This document shows, piece by piece, positions 43,108-51,300 of a stretch of DNA of 64,000 bases. Position numbers and translations under genes: made by a program. This DNA is from Mucilaginibacter glaciei (lineage in GTDB: Bacteria > Bacteroidota > Bacteroidia > Sphingobacteriales > Sphingobacteriaceae), in contig NZ_JACWMX010000008.1 in NCBI RefSeq assembly GCF_014773245.1, positions 124,001 through 188,000 on the forward strand, given 5' to 3'. The notes under the pieces are model-generated. The model had not been told where the DNA came from. It saw only the letters and a program-made list of their open reading frames with translations, and searched no databases. Within the stretch, counting starts at the first letter, position 1; each line of letters opens with the position of its first letter.

Positions 43108-44403
43108 TTAGTTTTGCGGTTTGGCCATTCTTACACTTACCGCATTCCTGTGCGCGTGCAGGCCTTCCATGTCTGCCAGTATCTCTACCGATGGACCTAT
43201 ATTTTCAATCCCTTCGGCCGTTAAGTGCTGAAAGGTGATTTTCTTCACAAATGAATCTACCGATACACCAGAATATGCCCTTGCGTAACTGCTGGTAGGC
43301 AGGGTATGATTAGTGCCTGATGCGTAGTCGCCAGCGCTCTCCGGTGTTAAATTACCCAGGAAAACTGAACCTGCATTTTTAATGCTACCGGTAATTTTTT
43401 GCCAGCTATCTGTAGCCAGGATCAAATGCTCGGGCGCATAATGGTTGCTAAAATCCATAGCCTCATCTAAATTATTTGTGATGATGATGTATGAATTATC
43501 CAACGCCTGCCTGGCGATTTCGGCACGTGGCAGAACAGCTAATTGTTTATCCACCTCGGCCAACGTGGCTTGTGCGATGCTTTCAGATGTGCAAACCAAC
43601 ACCGACTGGCTGTCTATCCCGTGCTCGGCCTGCGCCAGTAGATCGGCCGCAACATAAGCGGGTTTGGCTGTCCTGTCGGCTATCACCAACACTTCCGATG
43701 GCCCGGCAGGCATGTCAATCGCAGTTGTAGTGGTCGACTGGATAATGGTTTTAGCCTTGGTTACAAATTGGTTGCCCGGGCCAAAGATCTTATCAACTTT
43801 AGTGATCGTTTCCGTCCCGTAGGCCATAGCGGCTACGGCTTGTGAACCGCCAACTAGATAGACTTTGTCAATATTCAGCATCAAAGCTACATAGGCGATA
43901 AAGGCATTCACCTTACCGTTCTTTTGCGGCGGCGAACAAACTACAATTTCATCGCAGCCTGCTATACGTGCCGGGATACCCAGCATCAAAAAGGTGGATG
44001 GCAGTACAGCAGTGCCGCCGGGAATGTAAAGGCCAACTTTTTCAATCGCCCTCAATTCGCGCCAGCAAGTTACGCCGGGCATGGTTTCTACCTTATCCTC
44101 GGGTTTTAGCTGTGCTTTGTGGAATTTGTAGATGTTGGCATAAGCTATCTGCAAAGCTTCCTGCTGCTCCGGCAACACCGCCGAAGCGATCTTGGTAAGC
44201 TCTTCCTTATTAAGAAAAAGCTTCTCCAGTTCAACTTTATCAAACTTGGTGGCATAATCCAGCAAGGCGCTGTCGCCGTGTTGTTTAACGTTTTCTATCA
44301 CATCCTCAACCAACGCACGGATCTCGTTAGCCGGGTCAACATTACGCTGCACCAGTTTCTGGATATCTACTTTTGAAAGGTCCGAATAATTAAATATTTC
44401 CAT
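43108..44403 (-). CDS. hisD: Histidinol dehydrogenase
   Basis: Starting at MEIFNYSDLSKVD (44403, 431 residues); the longer frame to 44427 would begin inside a repeat. The zinc-dependent NAD+ enzyme has GTAVLPSTFLMLGIPA, FGPGNQFVTKAK, DMPAGPSEVLVIAD, AEHGIDSQS and ENIGPSVEILA. It performs the last two oxidations, from histidinol to histidine. Confidence 0.97.
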   Translation of the reverse strand: MEIFNYSDLSKVDIQKLVQRNVDPANEIRALVEDVIENVKQHGDSALLDYATKFDKVELEKLFLNKEELTKIASAVLPEQQEALQIAYANIYKFHKAQLKPEDKVETMPGVTCWRELRAIEKVGLYIPGGTAVLPSTFLMLGIPARIAGCDEIVVCSPPQKNGKVNAFIAYVALMLNIDKVYLVGGSQAVAAMAYGTETITKVDKIFGPGNQFVTKAKTIIQSTTTTAIDMPAGPSEVLVIADRTAKPAYVAADLLAQAEHGIDSQSVLVCTSESIAQATLAEVDKQLAVLPRAEIARQALDNSYIIITNNLDEAMDFSNHYAPEHLILATDSWQKITGSIKNAGSVFLGNLTPESAGDYASGTNHTLPTSSYARAYSGVSVDSFVKKITFQHLTAEGIENIGPSVEILADMEGLHAHRNAVSVRMAKPQN

Positions 44404-44417
44404 TTGCCTTATCCCAG

Positions 44418-44481
44418 CCCTCTCCAAATGAGAGGGAGTTTATTTTGACTAACCTACTTTCTAAGTCTTCTCCTTGGGAGA
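44418..44481. repeat. Short hairpin repeats in the hisG-hisD gap
   Basis: CCCTCTCCAAATGAGAGGGA (44418-44437) and TCTCCTTGGGAGA (44469-44481) are separate palindromes, with AGGATTTAGATGAGGC beside the second. The style recalls the CCCTC/GAGGG elements at 3358-3770. Confidence 0.6.
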
Positions 44482-44499
44482 GGATTTAGATGAGGCTTC

Positions 44500-45351
44500 T
44501 TATAATATGATTTTCTCTATCGGCATTACTACAATGCCTTGTGCGCCGGCTTGTTTTAACTGGCTTATACTGTCCCAAAAGTCACGCTCTGGGATTACAG
44601 TGTGCACTGCCACCCAATCTGCCTCGGCTAATGGCACTACCGACGGGCTTTTTACCCCCGGCAATAACGCAGTAACGGCATCCAGGTTTTCGCGCTTCAC
44701 ATTCAACACTACGTACTTTGTTTCTTTAGCCCGCAATACTGATTGGATCCGCTGGATCAATTCTTTGATCAGGTCGTCGTTCTCGCTGCCTTTGCTGCCT
44801 ATCAGTACCGCCTCGCTGCTCATCACATCGGCAAATGGTTTTAAGCCATTGCTTTTTAACGTGCCGCCGGTTGATACCAGGTCACAGATGGCATCACTTA
44901 AACCTAAACCGGGAGAGATCTCTACCGAACCGGAAATGGTACGGATATCTGAACTAATACCTTGCGCTTTCAGGTATTTACCCAATATAACAGGGTAGGT
45001 GGTGGCAATGGCTTTCCCGTTCAGTTGTTTAAGATCGGTAATGGTATTATTGTTGGGTACCGCTATTTTCAACGAACATTTGCCGAAGCCTAATTTTTGC
45101 AGGTAGGCAACTTCTACTTCGGTCTCTTCTATTACATTTTCGCCCACAATACCTAAGTCGGCAATACCATCCTGAACATATTCGGGGATGTCATCATCGC
45201 GCAGGAAAAGGATCTCTAACGGGAAATTAGATACAGGGGAAATAAGCGAACTTTTGTAGTTTTCGAAGTTTAAGCCGCAATTTTTTAACAGTTCAACAGA
45301 CTTTTCGTTGAGCCGACCCGATTTTTGGATCGCTATTTTTAATGTTTTCAC
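44500..45351 (-). CDS. hisG: ATP phosphoribosyltransferase, long form
   Basis: First enzyme of histidine synthesis. It is 283 residues, the long (HisG-L) form with a C-terminal ACT-like regulatory domain (about 205-283) that binds histidine for feedback inhibition, so HisZ is not needed. KIAIQKSGRLNEKSVELL, DLGIVGENVIEE and the PRPP loop in DLVSTGGTLKSNGLK are present. The start codon is GTG (45351-45349). It is the first structural gene of the his operon, 68 nt after the putative leader peptide stop. Confidence 0.96.
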   Translation of the reverse strand: MKTLKIAIQKSGRLNEKSVELLKNCGLNFENYKSSLISPVSNFPLEILFLRDDDIPEYVQDGIADLGIVGENVIEETEVEVAYLQKLGFGKCSLKIAVPNNNTITDLKQLNGKAIATTYPVILGKYLKAQGISSDIRTISGSVEISPGLGLSDAICDLVSTGGTLKSNGLKPFADVMSSEAVLIGSKGSENDDLIKELIQRIQSVLRAKETKYVVLNVKRENLDAVTALLPGVKSPSVVPLAEADWVAVHTVIPERDFWDSISQLKQAGAQGIVVMPIEKIIL

Positions 45352-45378
45352 AAGTTGAGTTTAAGGGTACTATAAAAT

Positions 45379-45442
45379 AAAAAAAACGGAGGGTTGTTAT
45401 TTCGCGTAGAAACATACATTATCTATTCACCACCGGGTGGTG
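45379..45442 (-). promoter_or_regulatory. Candidate his attenuator structures
   Basis: On the minus strand CACCAC-CCG-GTGGTG (45442-45428) is a 6-bp hairpin formed by the last two His codons and the following Val codons. Further on, CCCTCCG (45393-45387) is followed by eight T residues (45386-45379). CGGTGG (45434-45429) can pair with CCTCCG with one U-U mismatch, excluding the first hairpin. The 5' words TTATCTAT near 45496-45503 and ATAGATAA at 45426-45419 are also complementary. I cannot settle the real terminator/antiterminator pair. Confidence 0.4.
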
Positions 45443-45478
45443 ATGCAGATGAAGATGATGTAGTTTGAACTTTTCCAT
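45419..45478 (-). CDS. hisL: Candidate his operon leader peptide
   Basis: A 19-codon ORF read on the minus strand, ATG 45478-45476 to TAA 45421-45419: MEKFKLHHLHLHHHPVVNR. Six of codons 7-14 are His, CAT CAT CTT CAT CTG CAT CAC CAC by pattern. It lies between a consensus promoter (45510-45539) and hisG. A run of His codons ahead of a complete his operon is the hallmark of attenuation by ribosome stalling during His-tRNA shortage. The ORF has an A-rich start context typical of the phylum. It is too short to be evaluated by homology; the position and composition make chance unlikely. Confidence 0.8.
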   Translation of the reverse strand: MEKFKLHHLHLHHHPVVNR

Positions 45479-45509
45479 TTTTTGTTACAGTACTTATAGA
45501 TAAGTGGTG

Positions 45510-45539
45510 CAAATATAGGGAGTAGATTAGCAAATCAAA
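45510..45539 (-). promoter_or_regulatory. his operon promoter
   Basis: On the minus strand TTTG (45539-45536), 18 nt, then TATATTTG (45517-45510), a full match to the Bacteroidetes consensus. Transcription should begin near 45504, about 26 nt ahead of the leader peptide ATG. Confidence 0.7.
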
Positions 45540-45624
45540 ATAAAATCTAAATTTGATTGTCAAAAATTTAATTTAGGGTCTCGTTTTTTGAAAAAATGGC
45601 AATATGTATAAGTGCTTATGTAAT

Positions 45625-47139
45625 TTAATCAGCCTTATACTCATATATCGCGCCATCCTCCAGCTTCTTTAATAGCTTTAGGTTTTTTACCTTTTCTATA
45701 TCCTTTATATTGATCAGCTCCGGATTTTCCAGATTGTTGAACCAGATGAGGTAGAAATGCTTGATCTCGTAAAATTTCTTCACATCCTTTTTAAAGAATT
45801 TGTGGGGTACCAGGTAGGAGGATATGCCAGAGAAAAAGTAAACCGCCTCATGCGCATCGGTGTAAATGGTCACCTTCGGGTCGAACATTGTTTTGTCTAT
45901 CGTACGCAGATAATTGGCGAACGGTGATTCCTGCCAGCCGCTGTCTGTGTAACCTGGGTTGCCATAATCGTCGGCCACCTGGTCTTTATAGCGGTCGTAA
46001 TCTATTAAAAAATCTTTGGTGGTGAAGCCCAGCATGAGTATGGTCATTATGGTGCCGATGATCAACCGGGTACGTTTAACGCTGATGCTTTTGAGCCACA
46101 GCAGCCCCCAGCTGGTATATCCCCATAATGAGGTGATGAACAGAGGCGATAGCAAACGATGATTGATCCGTTCGTATCGTGAAAAGGTGGAAGACAGGAT
46201 GATGAACAAGCCGTACACCAATGAAAACGTAATAGCCAGATTCTCGTAACTATTTAAATGCCTGCGGTAATAGTTATAGGCCAACGCGATGATAAAGCCC
46301 AGCAACATTACAATGGCGATAGGGGTAGCCAAAAAATATTGAGCAGGAGTGAAGCCCATCCAGTCGCACATAACGGTGCCAAAATAATAAAGATTTTTGC
46401 CGAATGAGGTGATAGAAGGTTCGCGCGGCCCTGTGCCGGTTCCTGTATGCAGCGCATTGAATACCAGATTGGTTACCAGTAATGAGATGCAAACAAACCC
46501 ATAGATCAGGATATGGACGATCTTCTTTTTCCAGATCAGTGTTCTGTCCAGCAACAACAGCAATCCGCCCGTGCCTACAATGGTAACAGCCGCATAACGG
46601 GTAACACAACTTAAAGCTGCTATAGCTGCCGCGATGATCAATGCTTTAACGGTATGCTTTAAAAGGTACTCGCGGAAGGCAACGATAAAAAATAGCACCT
46701 CCAGTATAAACAAGGTCTCCGACCATAAATAGGTATAAACCTGCAGCAAAGCCGGACTAAAAGCGATTGCGATTAGCATAAGCCATTTATAGAGTTGCAA
46801 CGCCGGTAGAAAGCGATTCATGATCCACCCGCAGGTAAAAAGGAGAGAGGCGAATAGCATAGCATCCAGTATAGCCCCGAAAACTACCGGGTCAATCTGG
46901 CTGATGAACATGATTGCACCCAAAAAAATGGGGTAAAATACCGGGAAATCCACAATGGGTATGTGGTTAAAGGTTTGCAAAGTTCCATTTGCATTTAAAC
47001 TCCTGGCGGCACTGGTGTACATGATCGAGTCCGGAGAAATGCCGATGCCGCTGTAACTGCAAAAAAGGCATATTAAGTAAAAGCCTATACCACAGGCTAA
47101 TAAAGTATCATAGTTTTTTATGGATCGGGAGAAAACCAT
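45625..47139 (-). CDS. GT-C-like polytopic membrane protein, putative glycosyltransferase
   Basis: 504 residues with about 11 hydrophobic segments and a C-terminal soluble part of ~110 residues. The first periplasmic loop holds SGIGISPDSIMYTSAAR, with an Asp in the position used by GT-C enzymes. The layout (long first loop, helices, C-terminal domain) resembles mannosyl/arabinosyltransferase-like proteins, but no strong family motif is visible. It is upstream of the his promoter region on the same strand and independent of it. Confidence 0.55.
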   Translation of the reverse strand: MVFSRSIKNYDTLLACGIGFYLICLFCSYSGIGISPDSIMYTSAARSLNANGTLQTFNHIPIVDFPVFYPIFLGAIMFISQIDPVVFGAILDAMLFASLLFTCGWIMNRFLPALQLYKWLMLIAIAFSPALLQVYTYLWSETLFILEVLFFIVAFREYLLKHTVKALIIAAAIAALSCVTRYAAVTIVGTGGLLLLLDRTLIWKKKIVHILIYGFVCISLLVTNLVFNALHTGTGTGPREPSITSFGKNLYYFGTVMCDWMGFTPAQYFLATPIAIVMLLGFIIALAYNYYRRHLNSYENLAITFSLVYGLFIILSSTFSRYERINHRLLSPLFITSLWGYTSWGLLWLKSISVKRTRLIIGTIMTILMLGFTTKDFLIDYDRYKDQVADDYGNPGYTDSGWQESPFANYLRTIDKTMFDPKVTIYTDAHEAVYFFSGISSYLVPHKFFKKDVKKFYEIKHFYLIWFNNLENPELINIKDIEKVKNLKLLKKLEDGAIYEYKAD

Positions 47140-47222
47140 TAAGAGGATAAGGATGTTAGGCGCTTTTTGTTTGCAAGTTTAATTGTTGTGCGGATGAGAA
47201 ATGAAATCTTATGTTAGTTTAT

Positions 47223-47582
47223 ATGAATAAGTTGTTTAGAGAATGTTTTGCAGCGAGGAAGTCTCTTGCCGAAAAACTCAAATTAGTTTACAGCGATAAT
47301 ATGCAGGATTGGGAATACGAAGTGTCGGATCCGGATAGAATAGTAGACTTTATAAATGAATACAAAAAAACGGATACGAATAATGCAGAGAAAATAAGCT
47401 TGATGGAAATAATGTTAGATAGTTTAAATACCACTTTATATACAAATGGCGGATTCAAAAAAATGAATCAAAATAATAAAGAGATTATTAGCCTGTTAAA
47501 ATCTAACAAGTCCCTGCATTCGACAACACTTGAATATTGGCAAAACGGATGGCCAATATCCATTTTATTAAAAGATATCTAA
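47223..47582 (+). CDS. Unknown protein, AT-rich orphan
   Basis: I prefer MNKLFRECFAARKSL (47223, 119 residues); an in-frame ATG lies four codons upstream. It is charged and probably helical, without signal peptide or membrane segment; its Glu/Asp/Lys/Asn content is high. Base composition is visibly more AT-rich than the flanking genes, which suggests recent acquisition. The stop codon ends 1 nt before the end of convergent gmhB. I recognise no domain. Confidence 0.55.
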   Translation: MNKLFRECFAARKSLAEKLKLVYSDNMQDWEYEVSDPDRIVDFINEYKKTDTNNAEKISLMEIMLDSLNTTLYTNGGFKKMNQNNKEIISLLKSNKSLHSTTLEYWQNGWPISILLKDI

Positions 47583-47583
47583 T

Positions 47584-48075
47584 CTATGCTATCAAATCCA
47601 GCACAGTACTTATTGGCTGGTCGCTGTCTATCAAGATCCCCTTAACCCCCGCTGCGGTGCCTGCCTCTACATCGCGCTCGCGGTCGCCTATGAAGTACGA
47701 CTGGCTTGGGTCGATGTTATATTTCTCTATCCCTTGCAGCAGCAAGCCAGGCTTAGGTTTGCGGCAATCGCAGTCGCCGGTAAAGTTGGGGTGGTGCGGG
47801 CAATAAAAAAAGTCGGTTATCTCAACCCCGTGCTCGTGGTAAACCTCTTTTAAGTGGTTATGCATTTTGTTTAACTCCGGCACGTCGTACCAGCCTTTGG
47901 CCAGGCCGCCCTGGTTGGTGGCTACCAACAGCATATAGCCGCGGTCCTGCAATTCCTTTAGCGCATCAAAATTATCCAGTACATGAAAATCTTCCAATTT
48001 GCATACGTAGTCGCCCATTTCGCGGTTTAGTACTCCATCCCTGTCTAAGAAAACTGCTTTAATTTTATCGGCCAT
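47584..48075 (-). CDS. gmhB: D-glycero-beta-D-manno-heptose 1,7-bisphosphate 7-phosphatase
   Basis: HAD-IIIA phosphatase of 163 residues. Motif I is FLDRDGVLNRE and motif II is VATNQGG. The zinc site is CPHHPNFTGDCDCRKPKPG, and motif IV is IGDRERDVEAG. It removes the 7-phosphate of heptose bisphosphate in ADP-heptose synthesis for lipopolysaccharide core. Its -7 box TACTTTTG is at 48101-48108 on the minus strand. Confidence 0.9.
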   Translation of the reverse strand: MADKIKAVFLDRDGVLNREMGDYVCKLEDFHVLDNFDALKELQDRGYMLLVATNQGGLAKGWYDVPELNKMHNHLKEVYHEHGVEITDFFYCPHHPNFTGDCDCRKPKPGLLLQGIEKYNIDPSQSYFIGDRERDVEAGTAAGVKGILIDSDQPISTVLDLIA

Positions 48076-48100
48076 TATTTTACAAATTACGATTTAACGG

Positions 48101-48108
48101 CAAAAGTA
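48101..48108 (-). promoter_or_regulatory. -7 box of gmhB
   Basis: Minus-strand TACTTTTG matches TAnnTTTG, 26 nt before the gmhB ATG. No clear -33 was found. Confidence 0.5.
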
Positions 48109-48323
48109 CGGTAATAAGCCAAATTACTATGTGTGCATATAATCCAAACATTTAAAATTGCAAATTTGATATATAAACTACTCTTTTTATGTTTCAATGT
48201 TAATTTAATACCAGATTAAGGGGTGTGTTTTAAAAATGTCTAAAAAATACAGTCAATTATTATTAAAGTATTAAAAATCGTTAATTTCGTTATTACCCGT
48301 ATCTCAAAAAAACGGATAAAAAA

Positions 48324-51300
48324 ATGGATCAAACCAATGGCGACCAGCAAGGCCTTTACAGGCCGGAATTTGAACACGATTCCTGCGGAACAGGTTTTAT
48401 AACCAATATTAACGGTCATAAATCGCACCATATTATTGACGATGCATTAACCATGCTGGAGAACATGGAGCACCGCGGCGCTTGCGGCTGTGACCCCGAA
48501 ACCGGCGATGGTGCAGGTATCCTGATTCAACTCCCCCACGAGTTTTTAATGGAGGAATGCTCTAATTTAGAGATCAGCCTGCCGGAGCCAGGCGAGTATG
48601 GCGTAGGGATGATCTTCTTCCCTAAAGACCCGGTGCTTAAAAAGGCATCACGCACAATCATCACCAATGCGATAGAAAAATTAGGGCTTACCAAGTTAGG
48701 TTACCGCAAGTTGACGGTGGATTCGACCGCGATAGGCGAAACTGCCCGCCAGGCCGAACCGGATTGCGAACAATTATTTATTGCAAGGCCACAACATATT
48801 ACCAATACAGATGATTTTGAGCGTAAGTTATATGTACTGCGCCGTTATATCACCAAAACAGTAACCGAAACAGTGCCCGCGGCTGCCGAGTATTTTTACT
48901 TTACATCCCTAAGCTGCCGTACTATTATATACAAGGGTCAGGTTACTACCTATCAACTGCGTAAATACTTTACAGACCTGGTAGACCCGCGTATGGCTTC
49001 GGGTTTTGCGGTTATCCACTCCAGGTTTTCTACCAATACCTTCCCGTCGTGGAAATTGGCCCAGCCGTTCCGTTTGATCGCGCACAATGGCGAAATCAAT
49101 ACCCTTACAGGTAATCTCAACTGGTTCTATTCGGGCATCCGCTCATATGCGTCTACTTATTTTACCAATGAGGAGATGGATATGTTGCTGCCGGTGATAG
49201 ACAATAACCAGTCGGATTCAGCTTGTCTGGATAACATTATCGAGATCCTGCTACACACTGGCCGCTCGTTACCGCACGTAATGATGATGCTGATCCCTGA
49301 AGCCTGGGATGGTAACGAACAGATGGACCCGGTTAAAAAGGCATTCTACGAGTACCATGCCACCTTGATGGAACCATGGGACGGCCCCGCGGCTATCTCG
49401 TTTACCGATGGTAAAATTGTAGGCGCCCTGCTTGATCGTAACGGCCTGCGCCCGTTGCGTTATGTGATCACCAACGATGGCCGCGTAATTGCCGCGTCTG
49501 AAGCAGGTACACTTATTATCGACGAAAGCACGGTTATCCGTAAAGGAAGATTGCAGCCCGGTAAAATGTTATTGATCGATACCGAAAAGGGCAGGATCAT
49601 TACCGACGAAGAAATTAAGAAAGAAATATCTGGCCAGCAGCCTTACGGTGCGTGGTTAGAAAATTATAAGATCCGTTTGGGCGAATTGTCCGAGCCGCGT
49701 TTATCGTTCGCAAGCCTGTCTGCCGATGCGGTTTACCGTTATCAGCAGGTATTTGGTTACAGCCGCGAGGATATCGATACCATTATTAAGCCAATGGCCT
49801 TAGATGGTAAAGAGCCTATCGGATCAATGGGTACAGACGTGCCGCTGGCGATCTTGTCTGATAAGCCACAGCACCTTTCCAGCTATTTTAAACAATTTTT
49901 TGCCCAGGTTACCAACCCGCCGATAGATCCTATCCGCGAGCGTTTGGTAATGAGTTTGGCTACCTTTATCGGTAATAACGGTAATTTGCTTGATGAAGAT
50001 AAAATGCACTGCCATTGCGTAGTGCTGGATCACCCTATATTAAAGAACCACCAGTTAGAAAAACTGCGCAGTATTGATACAGGGCTATTCCACGCCAAAA
50101 CATTGCAAACCTATTTTATGGGCGATGGTATGCCCGGCTCGTTAGAAAAGGGTATTGCCAGACTATGCCGTTATGCCGAGGATGCGGTTGATGATGGTTT
50201 TGAAGTACTGATCCTTTCAGATCGCGCGATAGATTCTGAACACGCCCCCATCCCGATGCTGCTGGCGGTATCAGCCGTGCACCACCATCTGATCCGGAAA
50301 GGCCGCCGTGGCGCGGTTGGTTTGGTTGCCGAAACCGGCGACAGTTGGGAAGTACACCACTTTGCTACTTTGCTGGCATTTGGTGCAACGGCTATTAATC
50401 CTTACTTAGCATTATCAACCATTGAGACTTTAAAGAATAACGGCAGTTTAGAAACAGATCTTGAGCTTAAATATCTGTATAAAAACTACGTAAAATCGGT
50501 CAACGATGGCCTATTAAAGATTTTCTCCAAAATGGGGATCTCTACCTTACAGTCATACCATGGTTCGCAGGTGTTCGAGATCTTGGGGATCAACCAGCAA
50601 GTGGTCGATAAATACTTCTCCGGTGCGGTTACCCGTATTGGTGGCTTAGGTTTGGATGAGATTGCTAAAGAAGCGCTTTGCAAACATAAAATAGGTTTTA
50701 ACGCGCCTAAAACAGAGAATCATTTATTGCCCGAGGGTGGTATTTACCAATGGAAACGCCGTGGCGAAGCCCACTTGTTTAACCCTACTACTGTTCACCT
50801 ACTGCAGCATGCAACACGCAGCAACAGTTACCAGGTATATAAAAATTATGCTGCCGTTATTAACGAGCAGACCGAAAAGCATTTCACCATTCGTGGATTG
50901 TTAGATTTTGCGCATCACCGCGAGGCGATAAGCATAGACGAGGTTGAACCGATTGAGAACATCATGAAGCGTTTTGCAACAGGTGCCATGTCGTTCGGGT
51001 CCATCTCGCACGAGGCGCACAGCACAATGGCTATCGCCATGAACCGCATTGGCGGCAAAAGCAATACCGGCGAAGGTGGTGAGGACGAAATGCGCTACGA
51101 AAAAATGGCCAATGGCGATTCTATGCGCTCGGCTATTAAACAGGTGGCATCTGCACGTTTTGGAGTAACCTCTAACTACCTGAGCAACGCCGATGAATTA
51201 CAGATAAAAATGGCGCAGGGTGCCAAGCCAGGGGAAGGCGGGCAGCTACCTGGTCATAAGGTAGATGAGTGGATCGCAAAAACCCGTCACTCAACACCGG

